Shown here: one piece after another, positions 23,541-31,593 of the stretch
Numbering within the stretch: position 1 is the stretch's first letter
Layout: each line of letters opens with the position of its first letter
From: a bacterium
Lineage (GTDB): Bacteria > Patescibacteriota > Patescibacteriia > Patescibacteriales > JAKAJF01
DNA: 56,699 bases
Direction of reading: 5' to 3'
Assembly (NCBI GenBank): GCA_021788015.1
Contig: JAJYLD010000008.1
Location: 1 to 56,699, forward strand
Translations under genes and position numbers: made by a program
Notes under the pieces: model-generated
Seen by the model: the letters and a program-made list of their open reading frames with translations, nothing else
Told to the model about the DNA's origin: nothing
The model's database searches: none

Positions 23541-25283
23541 TTATTTCGTGCATCCTACTTTACGCATTACATGTTTCTTAAACTCCTCCCACCCAAGCGC
23601 ATTCACCACATCTTTTTTCTCAAGCCATCCCCTCCTCGCCTGCCCCACGCCGTAGCGCATAAAATCGAAAGTCTCGATCGAATGGCTGTCCGTACTGATC
23701 GCGAATTTGATTTTATATTTTCTCGCTTCAAAAATTAATTCATCGTTCAAATCGAGCCGCGCCGGCTGGCTGTTTATTTCCAGAATTCTATTTTCCGCTT
23801 CGGCGACCAGAAAAATTTCTTTTAAGTCCATCTTGTATTCCGGCCGGAAGTTGATTATCCGCCCGGTCGGATGGGCAAGAATTTTTAAATACGGATTTTT
23901 TAAAGCGGTTACTATCCGTTTCGTCATCTCGCGCTCGGGCATTTTAAAATTGGAATGGATTGCGCCGACGACAATATCCAGATTCTTTAAAATGCGCTCC
24001 GGATAATCTAAACTGCCGTCTGGCCTGATATCGACTTCCGCGCCTTTTAAAATTTTCACTCTTGTCGTCCTCGCGACCCTGTCGATTTCTTTCCATTGCT
24101 CTCTTAATCTTTTCTCGCTCACTCCCCGCGCGATCGGAAGCGAGGGCGAATGATCGGTGACGGCGATGTATTCATACTTTTTTTCTTCGGCCGCGCGGAT
24201 GATTTCTTCGATTTTATTGACGCCTTCGCTGAAATTGGAATGGACATGCAAATCCCCTTTTATATCTTTTAATTCAACCAATTTCGGCATTTTGCCTTTT
24301 TGCGCGAGTTCGATTTCGCCCCGATTTTCGCGCATCTCCGGCGGAATATATTCGAGTCCCAATTTTTTATAGAGAACCTGCTCGTCCGGAGCGTAAATCG
24401 GCTTGCCTGTTTTTTTGTTCAAGAGATCATATTCTGAAAGTTTATAGCCTTTTTTCAAGGCGATTTTTCGCGTTTCGATATTATGTTCTTTTGAACCGGT
24501 AAAATACTGAAGCGCGGCGGCATAACTCGAATCTTTCACAACGCGAATATCGACATGCGCCTCTTTTTCCGAAAGCAAAATCGTGCTTTTTGTCGGCCCT
24601 TGCGCAATTATTTTTTTTACCCCGGGCATGTTCGTAAAAATACGCATCACCTCTTTCGCGCTTTTCGCGGTCGCGAGTATATCGATATCGCCGATCGTTT
24701 CTTTCATGCGCCTAAGCGACCCGACATAGTTAATTTTTCCAACCAAGGCATGCGTTTTTAAATAGGCGACCGTTTCATCGGCCAAAGGCATCGCTTCGCT
24801 TAATAGCATGCGTCCTTTCTTTTTATAAAAAGTAAAGGCTTCGGCGATATTTTTTTCCGTTTTTTCGCCAAAGCCTTTGAGTTCGCGGATTTTATGAGTC
24901 TGCACCGCTTTTTCCAAGTCGGAAAACGATTTGATGCTAATCTCGCGCATGAGCCTTTTTACTTTTTTCGGGCCCAAGCCTTCGAGTTCCGTCATTTCCA
25001 AAATCGCTTCCGAATATTTCTTTTTTAAAGCCTCGACATTTTTTATTTTTCCCGTTTTAAGATATTCGGCGACATATTCGGCGATACGCGATCCCACTCC
25101 GTTTATTTTTTTTAAACCCTTCATTCCTTCGCGCTTGAATATTTCCTCCGCGTCTTCGCGCAAATTTTCAAGCCCTTGAGCCGCCTCCGAATAAGCCCGC
25201 GGCTTCCATTCCACGCCTTCGAATTCGAGCATGATGCTATAATCTCGAAAAATTTTCGCCAGCTCCCGATTTTTTTTGGTCAT
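23541..25283 (-). CDS. polX: DNA polymerase X family protein with PHP exonuclease domain
   Basis: The protein combines a family X polymerase with a PHP 3'-5' exonuclease, as in bacterial PolX repair enzymes. Helix-hairpin-helix segments come first (INGVGSRIAEYVAEYL; LEGLGPKKVKRLMREI; LKGFGEKTEKNI). The polymerase site follows, GSLRRMKETIGDIDIL (about residues 203-218 of the track ORF), with a further metal Asp at AHVDIRVV. The PHP domain is C-terminal: GDLHVHSNFSEG, VTDHSPS, GAIHSNF, ILAHPTG, STDSHS. The track start at 25334 adds 17 residues; I prefer the Met at 25283 (MTKKNRELAKIFRDYS), which matches the usual PolX opening. The role is base-excision or gap repair, consistent with the uracil glycosylase gene next to it. 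Confidence 0.94.
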   Translation of the reverse strand: MTKKNRELAKIFRDYSIMLEFEGVEWKPRAYSEAAQGLENLREDAEEIFKREGMKGLKKINGVGSRIAEYVAEYLKTGKIKNVEALKKKYSEAILEMTELEGLGPKKVKRLMREISIKSFSDLEKAVQTHKIRELKGFGEKTEKNIAEAFTFYKKKGRMLLSEAMPLADETVAYLKTHALVGKINYVGSLRRMKETIGDIDILATAKSAKEVMRIFTNMPGVKKIIAQGPTKSTILLSEKEAHVDIRVVKDSSYAAALQYFTGSKEHNIETRKIALKKGYKLSEYDLLNKKTGKPIYAPDEQVLYKKLGLEYIPPEMRENRGEIELAQKGKMPKLVELKDIKGDLHVHSNFSEGVNKIEEIIRAAEEKKYEYIAVTDHSPSLPIARGVSEKRLREQWKEIDRVARTTRVKILKGAEVDIRPDGSLDYPERILKNLDIVVGAIHSNFKMPEREMTKRIVTALKNPYLKILAHPTGRIINFRPEYKMDLKEIFLVAEAENRILEINSQPARLDLNDELIFEARKYKIKFAISTDSHSIETFDFMRYGVGQARRGWLEKKDVVNALGWEEFKKHVMRKVGCTK

Positions 25284-25467
25284 ATAGTTTTTAAATTGCG
25301 CCCGTTTATTTCTCAACAAAATTCCTAAATTCAATCCAAAAATTTTTAATTCTTAATTTTATAATTTTCAAATCTTTAAAATTCTGCACCGATATAACTG
25401 AAAATCAGAATATTAAAAATTGTTTAAAAATTAAAAATTATAAAATCTAAAAATCAATAAGATGTGT

Positions 25468-25977
25468 TCAAATTTTAATCATCAATTTTTTTAGACTTCT
25501 AAAATCATCCCGAAACTTTTTCCTCATCTTTCCAGACCGCATAGCCGCCGCCGGGTGATATGTTTCCAAATAAACAATCCCCCTTTTTCGCGGCGTTTTC
25601 CGGGCCGTTTCGCCCATGAGCACGATTATTTTAGGCTTGATCATTTTAATCTGCTCCAAAAAATACGGTAAGCAAGCGGCAATCTCGTCGTTTTTCAGTT
25701 TGCGGTTGCCGGGCGTTTTGTGCTTCACGATATTGGTGATAAACAGCTTTTCACGCTCGATTTTATTTTCTTCCAAAATCTTATTTAAAAATTTACCGGC
25801 CCGACCGACAAAAGGACGGCCGGTTTTATCTTCTTCTTCGCCCGGATTTTGCCCTACGAGCATCACTCGCGCATCTCTGGGTCCTTCTCCGAAAACAGTA
25901 TGCTTCGCGCCTTTCCAGAGGCGGCACTTTTTGCATGTCTTCACCTGACTTGTTAAATTCTCCCAAGATGTAGCCAT
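25468..25977 (-). CDS. udg: Family 4-type uracil-DNA glycosylase with an altered iron-sulfur ligand
   Basis: This 169-aa enzyme would remove uracil from DNA. Motif 1 is GQNPGEEEDKTGRPFVGRAG and the C-terminal motif is TYHPAA. Family 4 enzymes hold a 4Fe-4S cluster with four Cys. Cys15, Cys18 and Cys102 are present, but the Cys of the usual VVKCRPPGNR motif is replaced: here it reads IVKHKTPGNR, with His86. The related UdgX group also has a VKH at this place, but the KRRIHK loop that gives UdgX its covalent chemistry is absent, so I call it an ordinary glycosylase of a variant subgroup. It lies next to polX in the same direction, suggesting a repair pair. Confidence 0.88.
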   Translation of the reverse strand: MATSWENLTSQVKTCKKCRLWKGAKHTVFGEGPRDARVMLVGQNPGEEEDKTGRPFVGRAGKFLNKILEENKIEREKLFITNIVKHKTPGNRKLKNDEIAACLPYFLEQIKMIKPKIIVLMGETARKTPRKRGIVYLETYHPAAAMRSGKMRKKFRDDFRSLKKLMIKI

Positions 25978-26010
25978 ATTTTAAATATATAATCCGGTTT
26001 TAACTAAAAC

Positions 26011-26050
26011 CTCAAAACGCAAAACTCAAAACCAAAACTTAAAACTAAAA
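26011..26050. repeat. 40-nt spacer repeat (second copy at 56574-56613)
   Basis: The sequence beginning CTCAAAACGCAAAACTCAAA recurs in the same orientation at 56574-56613 with one mismatch in 40. Here an inverted version of the same words (GTTTTGAGTTTTGACATTTG) follows by 26100, so the spacer can fold back on itself. It lies between udg and rpsD. Confidence 0.7.
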
Positions 26051-26175
26051 AAGTTTTGAATTTGAAGTTACAGTTTTGAGTTTTGACATTTGAGTTTTGA
26101 GATAATTTGCCAGTCATTAAATATTGATTCTAAATCCTATTTGTAAATTTGTATTTAATTTGTAATTCGTAGATG

Positions 26176-26739
26176 TTATTTAGAATAAAACTCAAAAATC
26201 AAATGCGTCAAAATGTCGCGTCGCAATTCGCTCACTTTCGGCAGATGTTTGACCCGGCCGACATTTTTTTCGCGTTCGATCCAGGTCGCGATTTCCGTCG
26301 GCTTTCTTTGCTGCAGAGCTTCCCGAACGTGTGGGCTTTCAAAAATATCTTTGGCAAGAGCAATGCGATCGCGCGGAAGAACGTGGTAAGAAGAAACATC
26401 CACCTTTTTCCCGTTGACGGTAACATGCCCATGCGCTACGAGTTGCCTCGCTTGCGGCCGAGTCGAAGCGAACCCGAGTCGGTAAACGACATTGTCAAGC
26501 CTTGTTTCGAGCAGACGCAAAAGGTATTCGCCCGGCTCTTCCGAAGATTTCAGCGCTTCCAAAACATAACGATGGAATTGCCTTTCCGTTATGTCATAAA
26601 TGAACTTGAGCTTTTGCCTCTCTTCAAGACGGATGGCGTAATCTGATTTTCTTTTCTTCGTCTCTCGCTTTGGCTTTTGGTCGGAAAGCAAATCGAAACG
26701 CTTCAAAATTTTTTTTCTTGGGCCGAGATAGCGCGTCAT
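26176..26739 (-). CDS. rpsD: 30S ribosomal protein S4
   Basis: This 187-aa protein is a primary 16S rRNA binder that nucleates assembly of the 30S body. An S4 RNA-binding domain is evident (RLDNVVYRLGFASTRPQARQLVAHGHVTVNGKKVD, about residues 97-131), after an N-terminal basic region with YAIRLEERQKLKFIYDITERQF. It is shorter than the usual ~205 aa, and the zinc-finger Cys residues of some S4 N-termini are absent. It stands alone rather than in the alpha operon, with its own promoter at 26760-26788 and a short 14-nt leader. Confidence 0.97.
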   Translation of the reverse strand: MTRYLGPRKKILKRFDLLSDQKPKRETKKRKSDYAIRLEERQKLKFIYDITERQFHRYVLEALKSSEEPGEYLLRLLETRLDNVVYRLGFASTRPQARQLVAHGHVTVNGKKVDVSSYHVLPRDRIALAKDIFESPHVREALQQRKPTEIATWIEREKNVGRVKHLPKVSELRRDILTHLIFEFYSK

Positions 26740-26759
26740 ACAAATAAATGAAGGCCTTA

Positions 26760-26788
26760 ATTTTAGCAGATTGGAGGAGTAAAGTCAA
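26760..26788 (-). promoter_or_regulatory. Promoter of rpsD
   Basis: The minus strand has TTGACT, a 17-bp spacer and TAAAAT. The predicted start lies about 14 nt before the rpsD ATG, so the mRNA is nearly leaderless and lacks a Shine-Dalgarno. Confidence 0.65.
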
Positions 26789-26901
26789 TGTATTAAGTTA
26801 CCAAAACAAACTGAAACGCGGACCCGCGCGGATTTATCTTTTTAAACTAAATTTTGGCGGTTCAACCGCTCAAAAAGCGGTCGAGCCGCTTTGTTTTAAA
26901 T

Positions 26902-26938
26902 AAAAAAATAATACGGATCTTTTTGAGCCGTATTATTT
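26902..26938 (-). terminator. Intrinsic terminator after yqeY
   Basis: AAATAATACGG pairs with CCGTATTATTT (11 bp). On the minus strand it runs into TTTTTTTATTT. A second hairpin (AAAGCGG/CCGCTTT, about 26874-26892) follows and also ends in T residues, so termination is probably doubled. Confidence 0.8.
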
Positions 26939-26956
26939 TATGTAGCCAGTATAATT

Positions 26957-27400
26957 TTATTTTCCCAAAACTTTTTTCACGATCTCCCCGACTTTGCTTC
27001 CGTCCGCCTTGCCTTTTAATTTTCCCATGGCTTGGCCCATGACCTTACCGAAATCGGTATTCCCGGAAGCGACAATTTCTTTAACCGTTTTTTCAATCTC
27101 TTCATCGCTCAATTGTTCGGGCAAATATTTTTCTAAAATTTTAATTTCATTCTTTTCTTTCTCGGCCAAATCGCTTCTGCCGCCAGCCTCGTAAGCGCTC
27201 ACCGAATCTTTTCTTTTCTTGATTTCGCTTTTGACGACATCGATGATGCCTTCGCTTTTTAATTCGGCGTTTTTTTCGCGGAGAACAATTTCTTTGTTCT
27301 TAATCGCGCTCGAGAGCATCCTTAAAACAGAAAGAGAGAGCTCGTCTTTCACCTTCATCGCCCTTTTTAAATCATCTGTAATCTGATTTTTTATATCCAT
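26957..27400 (-). CDS. yqeY: GatB/YqeY domain protein
   Basis: This protein (147 aa from the preferred Met at 27400, MDIKNQITDDLKRAMK) is a free-standing YqeY domain, related to the tail of the GatB tRNA amidotransferase. The pattern RMLSSAIKNKEI, KKRKDSVSAYEAGGRSDLAEKEKNEI and TDFGKVMGQAMGKLKGKADGSKV is characteristic. Such proteins are thought to bind tRNA, but their role is not settled. It sits directly after rpsU, the usual bacterial order. The track start at 27442 would overlap rpsU and add 14 non-conserved residues, so I reject it. Confidence 0.92.
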   Translation of the reverse strand: MDIKNQITDDLKRAMKVKDELSLSVLRMLSSAIKNKEIVLREKNAELKSEGIIDVVKSEIKKRKDSVSAYEAGGRSDLAEKEKNEIKILEKYLPEQLSDEEIEKTVKEIVASGNTDFGKVMGQAMGKLKGKADGSKVGEIVKKVLGK

Positions 27401-27435
27401 AATTTTATTTAACCGCTTAACCATCGAACCAAAAA

Positions 27436-27672
27436 CTACCATCTCTTTGCGCTCTCTTCTTTATATTTGCCGATTTTTTTAAGATATTCTCTTTGGGAAT
27501 GGAGTTTTTTCCCAACGAGGGCTCGAAGTTTTTGTTTGTTCTTGGTGATCTTCGGAGTTATGTATTGTTTTTGGCGTACTTCGTACAGTTTTCCGCTTTG
27601 TTGCAACCGTTTGCTGAAACGCCTCAAAAAACTTTCAAAGCTTTCGCCTTTCTTTCTTTTTGTCTCAACCAC
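27436..27672 (-). CDS. rpsU: 30S ribosomal protein S21
   Basis: This 78-aa basic protein matches S21: a VETKRKKGESFESFLRRFSKRLQQSGKLYEVR opening followed by a Lys/Arg-rich tail. S21 binds near the anti-Shine-Dalgarno region and helps mRNA recognition at initiation. The rpsU-yqeY pairing supports the call. The 130-bp spacer upstream is made of TACAAATTTACAAA-type words in both orientations. The overall length is slightly above the usual 58-71 aa because of an extended basic C-terminus. Confidence 0.9.
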   Translation of the reverse strand: MVETKRKKGESFESFLRRFSKRLQQSGKLYEVRQKQYITPKITKNKQKLRALVGKKLHSQREYLKKIGKYKEESAKRW

Positions 27673-27802
27673 AAAAACCCACCTGCCTTTCTAGAAATAT
27701 CTACAAATTACAAATTTTATACAAATTTACAAATAGTTTGTATGTTTGTGAAAAAATTTGTATTTTGTGAAGTTAATTTAAATTAAAAATTACCATTCTA
27801 AT

Positions 27803-29203
27803 TTAAGCGCTTTTCTCTTCTTTGTCAAGAGGGACCGCCATTTTTTCCTTACTTTCTCCGTTCGATAATCTTTTCTCGATTTCCGCTTTTATTTTTTTAT
27901 AATCCACCACTTCTTGAATGCCGGATTCCATATCGCGTATTAAAATGGTGCCGTCGAGAATTTCTTTTTGGCCCAAAATCAAACTGAATTTCGCGCCCAA
28001 TCTATTCGCTTCCTCGAGTTGCGCTTTTAAACTGTCTTTTGTGAACAGTTGGCGGACCTTTAAACCGGCGCGGCGCAATTCTTCAAAAAGTAAGAAAGCT
28101 TTTCTCCTGGCCTGCTCGCCGAGTTGCGCGATAAAAATGCAATCTTCGCTTTCGGAACGGAGAGGAATGTTGGTTTCCTTGATTTTCGCCACCACTCTTT
28201 CCAGCCCCAAACCGAAACCGCAAGCCGGAGTCGGACGGCCGCCCATATGTTCGACAAGGTCGTCGTACCTTCCACCTCCGCCCAAAGAAGATTGTCTCGA
28301 TTGCTCGTCGCCGACCGACCAAATTTCAAAAACGGTTCTGTTATAATAATCCAAACCGCGCACCAAAAGCGGATTAAGGTTATAAGGCACGTCGAGTTCG
28401 TCGAGGTACTCTAAAACTTTGATGAAATGATTGCGACAATCATCGCATAAAGAATCGACTATCTGCGGAACCTCTCCGAGCATGCTGACGCATTTTTCTT
28501 CTTTGCAATCAAGAAGACGAAGCGGATTTTTTACCAATCTTTTTTTGCAATCAACGCACAGCTTCGATCTTCTCCCCCGCTCTTTGTAAAAATCAACCAA
28601 TTTTGAAACGTAAATTTTTCGGCATTCTTTGCAGCCGATACTGTTAATTTGAATTTGGACGTTTATCTGCAATTCGCGGAAAAAATTGTAAGTCATGAGA
28701 ATTGTTTGGGCGTCCGCCACCGGTCCGGGTTCGCCAAACATCTCCATATCGATTTGCGTATGCTGGCGATAACGTCCGGACTGGGGTTTTTCATGGCGAA
28801 AAAGAGATCCGATTAAAAACAATTTCACCGGTTGCGGCAGATTGAACATGCCGTGCTCGACATAAGCTCTGACAATGCCGGGAGTCGCTTCCGGACGCAG
28901 AGAAACTTTTTCCCCGCTTTTATCGATGAAGGCGTACATTTCTTTGGTAACGATGTCGCTAGAATTTCCGGTCGATCTTTCATACAAATCCGCGCTTTCG
29001 AGAATCGGGGTTTCGATGCGCTTAAAACCGTAAGACCTGGCCAAATCCTCCGCCTTCTTTTTGGCCACTTCCCAATAGCGATACTCCTCGGGCAAGATAT
29101 CTTTCATTCCGCGGAGGCGGGAAAAACTTTTGTATTTTCGGGAAGGCGCCGTCGCGTCTTTTTCCTTCTCTTTTTTAATCGTTTTTTTAGCTGGACGAGG
29201 CAT
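27803..29203 (-). CDS. hisS: Histidyl-tRNA synthetase
   Basis: This 466-aa class II synthetase attaches His to tRNA-His. It has the opening RLRGMKDILPEEYRYWEV, motif 2 (LFRHEKPQSGRYRQHTQIDMEMFG), the histidine-specific blocks LLVRGLDYYNRTVFEIW and GGGRYDDLVEHMGG, motif 3 (ACGFGLGLERVV) and a C-terminal anticodon-binding domain (about residues 345-435). The N-terminal ~25 residues and the C-terminal ~25 are Lys/Glu-rich extensions. The mid-region carries a Cys pair set (CKECRKIY, CVDCKKRL, CDDC), possibly a zinc site. It is flanked by AT-word spacers. Confidence 0.97.
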   Translation of the reverse strand: MPRPAKKTIKKEKEKDATAPSRKYKSFSRLRGMKDILPEEYRYWEVAKKKAEDLARSYGFKRIETPILESADLYERSTGNSSDIVTKEMYAFIDKSGEKVSLRPEATPGIVRAYVEHGMFNLPQPVKLFLIGSLFRHEKPQSGRYRQHTQIDMEMFGEPGPVADAQTILMTYNFFRELQINVQIQINSIGCKECRKIYVSKLVDFYKERGRRSKLCVDCKKRLVKNPLRLLDCKEEKCVSMLGEVPQIVDSLCDDCRNHFIKVLEYLDELDVPYNLNPLLVRGLDYYNRTVFEIWSVGDEQSRQSSLGGGGRYDDLVEHMGGRPTPACGFGLGLERVVAKIKETNIPLRSESEDCIFIAQLGEQARRKAFLLFEELRRAGLKVRQLFTKDSLKAQLEEANRLGAKFSLILGQKEILDGTILIRDMESGIQEVVDYKKIKAEIEKRLSNGESKEKMAVPLDKEEKSA

Positions 29204-29375
29204 AAGTATGGAAAAATAAAATATAAAAAATAAAAATGTCTAAATTATAACTTCTAATTTCTAATAAAGCTGCGGGCGGAAACAGATTTGGACATTTTGA
29301 TTTTATTAGAAATTATAATTTAGAAATTAGAAATTTTAAATTTTTTTATTTTTAATTTTTTATTTTATGAGTTTA

Positions 29376-29939
29376 TTATTGATTATACACTTGCGTTTTA
29401 AAAACGTTGATGCGGTCGAACGGCCAGCCTCGGAAGAGGACCTTCCCGATGATGAAACTTTTATCGACCGGACCGAAGTATCTTGAATCTTTTGAGGCGT
29501 TGCGATTGTCGCCCAAGACATAAAATTGGTTACTCCCCAAGGTAACGGTATCGTCGGTCAAACTGTAAGTTTTTACGTCCGGGCTTAAGTAAGATTCATG
29601 CAAGGCGAAACCTTCGGGATGCTCTTGATTAAATATGTGTATCTCCCCGTCTTTAATTTGAATTTTTTCGCCGGGAAGGCCGATGACTCTTTTGATAAAA
29701 AACTCCTGCGGATCTCGAGGATAGCGAAAGACGATAACGTCCCCTCTTTGCGGGGCTTCAAAACGATACGAGATTTCGTCCACAATCAAATATTCTTCGT
29801 CATAAAAATTCGGCTCCATGGAAGCGCCCTTGACATAAAAAGGCTGGATTAAAAAATAACGAATGGGAATGATGATTACCAAAGAAATAATGACAATTTT
29901 AACCAACTCAAAAATATAATTAAAAAAACTTTTAAGCAT
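29376..29939 (-). CDS. lepB: Signal peptidase I
   Basis: The true protein is 187 aa from MLKSFFNYIFELVK (29939). The track ORF adds 73 residues that overlap the divergent gene and its promoter, so I reject that start. One N-terminal membrane helix (about 10-30) is followed by the catalytic Ser40 in VKGASMEPNF and Lys83 in EFFIKRVIGLPGE, the Ser-Lys dyad of leader peptidases, and by the GDNRNASKDSRYFGPV box near the end. It cleaves signal peptides of exported proteins outside the membrane and would process the pilin-headed giants. A promoter at 29979-30007 gives a ~30-nt leader. Confidence 0.96.
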   Translation of the reverse strand: MLKSFFNYIFELVKIVIISLVIIIPIRYFLIQPFYVKGASMEPNFYDEEYLIVDEISYRFEAPQRGDVIVFRYPRDPQEFFIKRVIGLPGEKIQIKDGEIHIFNQEHPEGFALHESYLSPDVKTYSLTDDTVTLGSNQFYVLGDNRNASKDSRYFGPVDKSFIIGKVLFRGWPFDRINVFKTQVYNQ

Positions 29940-29978
29940 TTTGATTGTTATTGTTAAATTTTTTAAAACCGTATCCAC

Positions 29979-30007
29979 ATTATAACATTTAGCGTAAAAA
30001 AAATCAA
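29979..30007 (-). promoter_or_regulatory. Promoter of lepB
   Basis: The minus strand has TTGATT, a 17-bp spacer and consensus TATAAT. It is divergent from the promoter at 30033-30061, with 25 bp between the two -35 elements. Confidence 0.75.
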
Positions 30008-30032
30008 TCAAACTAGTTTTAAAAAAAGAAAA

Positions 30033-30061
30033 TTGCCAAAACGCCGAGAACGAGATATAAT
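30033..30061 (+). promoter_or_regulatory. Promoter of the LCP-family gene operon
   Basis: The plus strand has TTGCCA, a 17-bp spacer and consensus TATAAT. The start would be near 30068, about 40 nt ahead of the ATG at 30109. Confidence 0.7.
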
Positions 30062-30108
30062 TTAGAAATGAGAAAAAATTTTTAAAAATTTGCAAAAAAA
30101 TCAAAATT

Positions 30109-31593
30109 ATGTCGGAACAAAAAGATTTTAAGGGATTTAGAAAAAAAGAGGTTGTCAAGTTCAGTTCCCCCGTTCGGGAGCAAGAAGAAATTAAATCATC
30201 AAAATCATTAGCTTATTTTATAATTTTCATCGCGGTCGCTTTAGCGATATTTTCGACAAAATTCATAATTTCAAGCCAAGGCGGGGACGGTTGGGTTTCA
30301 AAAATTCCGGTAATCGGACAAATAAGCGAGCTCAAAAATTTGGCTGAAAGCGCTACTAAAAGTTTAAAGGGCGAAGACCGCGACCGAATAAATATCCTTC
30401 TGTTGGGCATAGGCGGCCAGGGGCATGACGGTCCTTATCTTACGGACACGATGATGGTAGTAAGCCTTCAACCTTCTACAAAAAAAGTGGCAATGATATC
30501 CGTTCCTCGCGATTTGACCGTGCCGATTGAAGGCATGGGCTGGAAAAAAATTAACAGCGTCGACGCTTACGCGGAAATGAAAAATACCGGTTCGGGCGGC
30601 TTGGCCGCCAGTCAAACCGTAAGCGATGTTTTGGGCATCCCCATTGATTATTATGTCCGCGTTGATTTTCAAGGCTTTATAAAAATTATCGATGATTTGG
30701 GCGGCGTCAGTGTTTATGTCGACAATACTTTGGATGATTACAGCTATCCTGTGCTCGGAAACGAAGACGGTCCTTGGGCCTCCCGTTACGAGCATCTGCA
30801 TATAGATAAAGGTTGGCAAGAAATGGACGGGTCATTGGCTTTAAAATACGCTCGCTCGCGCCACGCCCTGGGAATCGAAGGATCGGATTTCGCCAGAGCG
30901 AAAAGGCAGCAAAAAATTATAGAAGCGGTAAAAGACAAATTGCTTTCCATGAATACCATTCTCCATCCGACCATCCTGACCAACGTCCTCGGCGATTTAA
31001 GCAGTCACATCAGCACGAATTTGCAACCATGGGAAGTGGTGAGATTATGGAGCATGTTTAAAGACGTAAAAAAGGAAGATATCATTAACAAGGTTTTGGA
31101 CGACAGCCCAGACGGCTTGCTTGTGGCCGGGCGCGGCGAAGACGGCGCCTACATTCTGACTCCGAAGAGCGGCGATTTTTCGGAGATTCAATACATGGCC
31201 AATAATGTTTTCACGCAGGCTCCGCGGGATGAAAAATCTCAGATCACGGCGGAAAAAGCCAGCGTGGAAATCAGGAACGGCACCTGGGTTAACGGATTGG
31301 CGCAAAGAGTCGCCCTCGATCTCGAGCAATACGGCTTTACCGTCACCGCGGTAGCGAACGCCGACGAGAAAGATTTCCAAAAATCGGTAATTTACGATCT
31401 GACTTACGGAGCCAAGGCCCAGTCTTTGGAAATTTTAAAGAACAAAACCGGAGCCAACGTTTCTTTCAATCTGCCTCAATGGTTGATTAACGATATTAAA
31501 AACGGCAACAGTACCGATAAGCCGGATTTTATTTTAATTCTCGGCCAGGACGCCGACCAGAACCAATCCGGAATCAATAATCCAATCCAATGA
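30109..31593 (+). CDS. LytR-CpsA-Psr (LCP) family cell-wall glycopolymer ligase
   Basis: This 494-aa protein has a short cytoplasmic head, one membrane helix (LAYFIIFIAVALAIFSTKFII, about 35-55) and an outer LCP domain. LCP hallmarks are INILLLGIGGQGHDGPYLTDTMMVVSL, ISVPRDLTVPI, and further Arg/Asp motifs (LALKYARSRHALGIEGSDFARAKRQQKII). LCP enzymes attach undecaprenyl-linked glycopolymers to the cell wall. The C-terminal part (about 378-475, ASVEIRNGTWVNGLAQRVALDLEQYGF) is a LytR_C domain. Its end overlaps the der start by 4 nt (ATGA), so the two are translationally coupled. Confidence 0.93.
   Translation: MSEQKDFKGFRKKEVVKFSSPVREQEEIKSSKSLAYFIIFIAVALAIFSTKFIISSQGGDGWVSKIPVIGQISELKNLAESATKSLKGEDRDRINILLLGIGGQGHDGPYLTDTMMVVSLQPSTKKVAMISVPRDLTVPIEGMGWKKINSVDAYAEMKNTGSGGLAASQTVSDVLGIPIDYYVRVDFQGFIKIIDDLGGVSVYVDNTLDDYSYPVLGNEDGPWASRYEHLHIDKGWQEMDGSLALKYARSRHALGIEGSDFARAKRQQKIIEAVKDKLLSMNTILHPTILTNVLGDLSSHISTNLQPWEVVRLWSMFKDVKKEDIINKVLDDSPDGLLVAGRGEDGAYILTPKSGDFSEIQYMANNVFTQAPRDEKSQITAEKASVEIRNGTWVNGLAQRVALDLEQYGFTVTAVANADEKDFQKSVIYDLTYGAKAQSLEILKNKTGANVSFNLPQWLINDIKNGNSTDKPDFILILGQDADQNQSGINNPIQ

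Noticed and set aside
29940-30158. N-terminal 73-residue extension of the lepB ORF
   Set aside because: It runs through the divergent promoters into the LCP gene; the real start at 29939 is followed by a normal signal peptidase.
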